From positions 5,727 through 32,206 of the forward strand of contig DFGF01000039.1 of the NCBI GenBank assembly GCA_002371715.1: DNA of 26,480 nt, read 5' to 3'. The stretch comes from Prevotella sp. UBA3757. GTDB taxonomy: Bacteria > Bacteroidota > Bacteroidia > Bacteroidales > Bacteroidaceae. Under the pieces are notes generated by a model, which saw nothing but the letters and a program-made list of their open reading frames with translations, had not been told where the DNA came from and searched no databases. This document shows positions 23,528 through 26,480 of the stretch, piece after piece (the first letter of the stretch is position 1; each line of letters begins with the position of its first letter). Made by a program: the position numbers and the translations under genes.

Positions 23528-23559
23528 TTTGGCCAATTCAAAAAAACGTTGTAACTTTG
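23528..23559 (+). promoter_or_regulatory. Promoter of tRNA-Lys
   Basis: TTTG (23528-23531) is followed after 20 bases by TAACTTTG (23552-23559), a full match to the Bacteroidetes consensus. The start would be near 23565, about 19 nt before the tRNA. Confidence 0.75.
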
Positions 23560-23583
23560 CACCCGCTTTTAAAGCATTAGGTA

Positions 23584-23656
23584 GATCCGCTAGCTCAGTT
23601 GGTAGAGCACAACACTTTTAATGTTGGGGTCTTGGGTTCGAGCCCCAAGCGGATCA
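23584..23656 (+). tRNA. tRNA-Lys (anticodon TTT)
   Basis: A complete 73-nt cloverleaf is visible. The acceptor stem is GATCCGC/GCGGATC with discriminator A at 23656. The D arm contains AGTTGGTAGA. The anticodon stem CAACA/TGTTG holds the loop CTTTTAA with anticodon TTT, and the T arm is TTGGG-TTCGAGC-CCCAA. CCA is not encoded. A promoter lies upstream and a terminator downstream, so it appears to be a single-gene unit. Confidence 0.97.
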
Positions 23657-23665
23657 CGAGCGCAT

Positions 23666-23690
23666 AAAGGAACCAGGGGGTTCCTTTTTC
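23666..23690 (+). terminator. Terminator after tRNA-Lys
   Basis: A 9-bp stem pairs 23666-23674 (AAAGGAACC) with 23679-23687 (GGTTCCTTT) around a 4-nt loop and runs into a T-rich tail. It lies 10 bases after the tRNA. Confidence 0.8.
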
Positions 23691-23707
23691 TAACGAAGGA
23701 AACAATC

Positions 23708-23841
23708 AGTGAAAAACATACAGATAATACAGATGTAACAGATAAAAGCAAAGACTTCTCGCGTACCGCGCGCGTGCGCGGTACGCGAGAAAGTATAAAA
23801 ACTATCTGTTACATCTGTATTATCTGTATATGTCTGTCACT
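23708..23841. repeat. Large nested palindrome (outer 26-bp and inner 16-bp perfect stems)
   Basis: Outer arms 23719-23744 and 23803-23828 are perfect inverted copies of 26 bp, rich in ACAGAT and TAACAGATA. The similarity continues with small gaps to an AGTGA/TCACT match at about 23709 and 23841. Inside is a GC-rich perfect stem (23756-23771 with 23776-23791, TTCTCGCGTACCGCGC) with a 4-nt loop. The inner and outer stems are separated by 11 bases on each side, so the whole structure is symmetric. No gene or IS is present. Confidence 0.9.
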
Positions 23842-23848
23842 ATTAAAT

Positions 23849-23925
23849 TAAGAGGCTTCTGCCGACAGACAGAAGCCTCTTATTCTGCGATAGAAGGCTC
23901 TTATTGAGCCGCAGAAGCCTATTAG
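23849..23925. repeat. Palindromic array C (about 21-bp period), with bidirectional terminator hairpin
   Basis: A hairpin with an 11-bp perfect stem (23851-23861 with 23870-23880, AGAGGCTTCTG) opens the array. From 23870 there are 21-bp near-tandem units at 23870, 23891 and 23912, sharing AGAAG(G/C)CTCTTATT. The second has its own stem GGCTC/GAGCC (23896-23900 with 23906-23910). It lies 3' of the minus-strand xylanase gene, so the first hairpin probably terminates it. The final unit overlaps the xylanase stop region. Confidence 0.7.
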
Positions 23926-25775
23926 CGAATCACAACCTTCTTGCCATCAACGATGTATAGTCCAGCTGACAACTGGTCGAGCGACGTGGCCGCAAGGCGC
24001 AAGCCTTGGAGGTTGTGGATGCCGTTTGAAGTGTCGATGACCTGGTTGGCCTCAACGCTTTCTACGGCCGACGGCTCGCCGCCATTCAGCCCGCGCACGA
24101 AACCGGCATAGACGTGCTTGCGATAGTAATTAGAATCCCAGATGCCAACGGGCTCGCCGCCACGCCATCCGCTATTGTTGGGCGAGTCGGTAGGACACCA
24201 CTGGCAGATGCCCCACTGCTGGGCTGCAGGGATAATACGGAAATACTCTTTGATAATCCACTGATAAAGGTCGGCCATCTTCTTGTGCTCTGTCTCGGTC
24301 ACTTCACTGGTCTTGACAGAGCTGCCCCAACGGTTGGAGCCCCGGACGTAGCCCATGTCCAACTCGCTGACACGTACCAACTTGCCGGAATTGGCCATCA
24401 GTTGGAACATCTTGGTGATATGGCTCTTGATGCTGTTCTGATGCGTAGCGTTCTCAAAACAGCTGATGTGCATCTGCGTGCCGATACCGTCAATCTTGGT
24501 GACACCGTCAGCTTCCCACTTCTTAATCCAGTTGATGAGCGACTTCAGCTTCTTGTTGTCGTCCCAGTCAGACTCCAGGTTGTAGTCGTTGATGAACAGG
24601 GCGACGTCCTCAGGGCCGTACTTGCGAGCCAGACGACAGGCCTGGCGCACATAGTCAAGGTCGCCCAGGTAGTCCTGCCAGTAGAAGACATCGCCGCCGA
24701 CGTCCCACGTGCCGCTCTTGTAGCCGTCAGAGTGCTGCAGCTCGTAGTTGCCCTGGCCGTCGTTACCGCCACCGGAGATGGCCTCGTTGACCAGGTCCCA
24801 GGCCTTCACCTTGCCGTTGCAGGCCTGCATCATGCCCTTGATCCACTTATCCATGGCCCATACCAGTGTGTCGTGCCGCTCCTGCTGGGTCAGGGGAACG
24901 GTCTTGACGGTATTGCCCTCGAACTTGATGTTCCGGATATAGATGTCGCCCACAAAGTCGCCACACTGCAGCAGCAGGAAACTATTGGCAACGGTAGCCT
25001 TGTAGCTGATGACCACATCCTTCCACTCGGTGGTGAAGGGGATGTTGGCGGTGGCTCCGCCGCCCCAGTCGCCCAGTTTGCTGTGGAGCTGGCCCGCCAC
25101 ACTGCCGCGGACGGTCATGGTCATCTTGTAGGTCTTGCCGACTACGGTAGGTATGTTGTCCATAGCCACGAACTGCACGTCCCACGAGTTGGTGTTCTTC
25201 TTCGTACAGTGGACTTTCAGGCCGTTGGTCTGGTCGAACGTGAGCGAGTAGCCGTACTGCGACACGTCCGACTTCCACCCGACGTTCTGCGCGGTGCGGA
25301 AGTCCTTGGCGGCAATCTGGGCGTACACCTCTTCGGCTCCTGGTTCTGGCTTGTCGGCAATGAGCTTTCTGAGCCAGCCGTTGGCCTGCTGCGAGTGCCA
25401 GGCCAGGGTATGGCCGTAGACGTTGAGCCCGGCGCTGGTGGCGGTGTTGACGTAGTTGCGGACGGTGGTGAAGTTCATGTTGCCGTTGCCGTCCACACAG
25501 CTGGCCATCTTCATGGCGTTGCCGGCCACGGTCTCCGTAAAGTTCTTGTTGGTCATATTGCGGACCAGCGAATTGTTCAGGTAGTTGTTGACCGTCGTAC
25601 CGACGCCCAACTTGAAGTTAGGATACTTCGTATAGTCTATATACTCCTTGAGGGCTTTGTAATCATCCAGGTAGCGGTAGGCGCCGTTGTTGGGTTTGCC
25701 CAACTCGAATTTCTCTTGTGCCTGAGCCGGAGCCAACAGTCCGGCTGCAAGCCATAAAAGGCATAGTTTCTTCAT
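23922..25775 (-). CDS. Secreted GH10 endo-1,4-beta-xylanase with an inserted carbohydrate-binding module
   Basis: The product has 617 residues from ATG 25775; the frame runs on to 25847 but the added residues precede a clear MKKLCLLWLAAGLL signal peptide. The GH10 barrel begins with FKLGVGTTVNNYL and LNVYGHTLAWHSQ. A module of about 135 residues (about 158-295, with RGSVAGQLHSKLGDWGGGAT and WKDVVISYK) interrupts the barrel and looks like a CBM4/9/22-type fold. The barrel resumes with WDLVNEAISG (acid/base Glu331) and RVSELDMG (nucleophile Glu471). The end, GIHNLQGLRL...GLYIVDGKKVVIR, is the same tail class as the M6 protease. It cleaves xylan backbones. It is a single gene with its own promoter and no SusCD partner. 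The CBM insertion after the third strand is known in Bacteroidetes GH10 enzymes. Confidence 0.95.
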   Translation of the reverse strand: MKKLCLLWLAAGLLAPAQAQEKFELGKPNNGAYRYLDDYKALKEYIDYTKYPNFKLGVGTTVNNYLNNSLVRNMTNKNFTETVAGNAMKMASCVDGNGNMNFTTVRNYVNTATSAGLNVYGHTLAWHSQQANGWLRKLIADKPEPGAEEVYAQIAAKDFRTAQNVGWKSDVSQYGYSLTFDQTNGLKVHCTKKNTNSWDVQFVAMDNIPTVVGKTYKMTMTVRGSVAGQLHSKLGDWGGGATANIPFTTEWKDVVISYKATVANSFLLLQCGDFVGDIYIRNIKFEGNTVKTVPLTQQERHDTLVWAMDKWIKGMMQACNGKVKAWDLVNEAISGGGNDGQGNYELQHSDGYKSGTWDVGGDVFYWQDYLGDLDYVRQACRLARKYGPEDVALFINDYNLESDWDDNKKLKSLINWIKKWEADGVTKIDGIGTQMHISCFENATHQNSIKSHITKMFQLMANSGKLVRVSELDMGYVRGSNRWGSSVKTSEVTETEHKKMADLYQWIIKEYFRIIPAAQQWGICQWCPTDSPNNSGWRGGEPVGIWDSNYYRKHVYAGFVRGLNGGEPSAVESVEANQVIDTSNGIHNLQGLRLAATSLDQLSAGLYIVDGKKVVIR

Positions 25776-25805
25776 AAATAAATAATAAGTAAGTCGTTCA
25801 GCCCG

Positions 25806-25813
25806 CAAAGGTA
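25806..25813 (-). promoter_or_regulatory. -7 element of the xylanase gene
   Basis: The minus strand reads TACCTTTG, matching TAnnTTTG, with a leader of about 30 nt to ATG 25775. This supports the shorter start over the ATG at 25847, which lies upstream of it. Confidence 0.65.
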
Positions 25814-25857
25814 CGAAAATATTTCTTAATCGACGCGCATAATTCATAATTATTTTG

Positions 25858-25865
25858 TAATTTTG
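25858..25865 (+). promoter_or_regulatory. -7 element of metG
   Basis: TAATTTTG fits TAnnTTTG and lies 32 bases before the metG ATG at 25898. The metG and xylanase promoters are divergent. No clear -33 element is visible. Confidence 0.55.
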
Positions 25866-25897
25866 CAGCCAAATTACAAATAGAAAAGAAAAAGATA

Positions 25898-26480
25898 ATG
25901 ACAGAGAAAAAATTCAAGAGAACGACTGTGACCTCGGCACTGCCCTATGCCAACGGCGGTGTGCACATCGGTCACCTGGCCGGCGTCTACGTGCCGGCAG
26001 ACATCTACGTGCGCTACCTGCGACTGAAGAAGGAGGACGTGCTGTTCATAGGCGGCTCCGACGAGCACGGCGTGCCCATCACCGTGCGCGCCCGCAAGGA
26101 GGGCATCACACCGCAGGACGTGGTGGACCGCTATCACAAGATGATCAAGGACTCGTTCCAGGAGTTCGGTATCTCGTTCGACATCTACTCCAGGACGACA
26201 TCAGACACCCACCACAAGTTTGCCGCCCAATGGTTCCGCAAGTTGTACGACGAGGGCAAACTGGTCGAGGAGACCACCGAACAGCTGTACGACGAGGAGG
26301 CCAAGCAATTCCTGGCCGACCGCTACGTGACGGGCGAGTGCCCCCACTGCCATAACGAGGGAGCCTACGGCGACCAGTGCGAGAAGTGCGGCCGCGACCT
26401 GAGCCCCACGGAACTCATCAACCCCAAGTCGACCATCAGCGGCTCGACCCCCGTGCTGAAGAAGACCAAGAACTGGTATC
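25898..26480 (+). CDS. metG: Methionyl-tRNA synthetase, N-terminal part (cut by the window edge)
   Basis: 194 codons are present. The class I signature is SALPYANGGVHIGH, with HIGH-type residues. The sequence continues with VRYLRLKKEDVLFIGGSDEHGVP and ITVRARKEG, both typical of MetG. A zinc knuckle (CPHCHNEGAYGDQCEKCG) follows at about residues 147-164. The start is the ATG at 25898, preceded by an A-rich leader with no Shine-Dalgarno sequence. The KMSKS motif and anticodon-binding domain lie outside the window. It charges initiator and elongator tRNA-Met and is a housekeeping gene. Confidence 0.97.
   Translation, partial: MTEKKFKRTTVTSALPYANGGVHIGHLAGVYVPADIYVRYLRLKKEDVLFIGGSDEHGVPITVRARKEGITPQDVVDRYHKMIKDSFQEFGISFDIYSRTTSDTHHKFAAQWFRKLYDEGKLVEETTEQLYDEEAKQFLADRYVTGECPHCHNEGAYGDQCEKCGRDLSPTELINPKSTISGSTPVLKKTKNWY

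Noticed and set aside
23621..23851. Open frame of 76 codons over the tRNA and palindrome
   Set aside because: It begins inside tRNA-Lys and reads through the terminator and both stems of the palindrome. The product is repeat-derived (TDNTDVTD, CYICIICICL) and not a protein.
24114..25757. Open frame of 547 codons on the plus strand
   Set aside because: It lies wholly antisense to the GH10 gene, which has clear catalytic motifs. The translation is a low-complexity Val/Leu/His mix without domains, typical of the complement of a GC-rich gene.

Overview
The window looks like a chromosomal segment of a Prevotella/Segatella-type member of the Bacteroidales. The reasons are two SusC/SusD (RagA/RagB-type) outer-membrane pairs, many SPII lipoproteins, Bacteroidetes promoters (TTTG, about 20 bases, then TAnnTTTG), AT-rich start regions without Shine-Dalgarno sequences, and the C-terminal NGKKV tail typical of secreted Prevotella proteins. 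Genus is inferred from style, not from a search.

Layout, left to right. (1) 1-165: two adjacent arrays of short palindromic units (22-bp and 21-bp periods), with no gene. (2) 203-6565, minus strand: operon 1, promoter 6535-6565, then susC-like, susD-like, an Ig-like lipoprotein, a small lipoprotein and an intrinsic terminator. This order matches what I recall of the B. thetaiotaomicron BT2264-BT2261 importer, whose SusCD pair carries two extra lipoproteins and was linked to peptides. (3) 6624-10313, minus strand: an Rpn/PD-(D/E)XK nuclease-family gene with a 21-bp coding minisatellite, followed after 7 bp by a secreted M6 metalloprotease and then a branched hairpin. (4) 10361-21083, minus strand: operon 2, susC-like, susD-like, an HExxH zinc lipoprotein, a DUF4302 lipoprotein, a BACON lipoprotein, a large secreted repeat protein and a terminator. 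(5) 21218-22778, minus strand: rsmI and a coiled-coil lipoprotein. (6) 22924-23690, plus strand: tdk, tRNA-Lys(TTT) and a terminator. (7) 23708-23925: a large nested palindrome and a third palindromic array. (8) 23922-25775, minus strand: a secreted GH10 xylanase with an inserted carbohydrate-binding module. (9) 25898-end, plus strand: metG, cut by the window edge.

How they may work together: the two SusCD operons flank a secreted M6 protease, and one of them also encodes a surface HExxH lipoprotein. I read the left 20 kb as a nutrient-acquisition island biased towards protein or peptide use, not a polysaccharide locus: it holds no glycoside hydrolase, polysaccharide lyase, hybrid two-component sensor or SusR. 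The xylanase is a separate single-gene unit. No sigma/anti-sigma pair or other dedicated regulator lies in the window, and neither SusC has an N-terminal STN domain, so control is probably from elsewhere or at promoter/operator elements such as the inverted repeat at 21039-21083.
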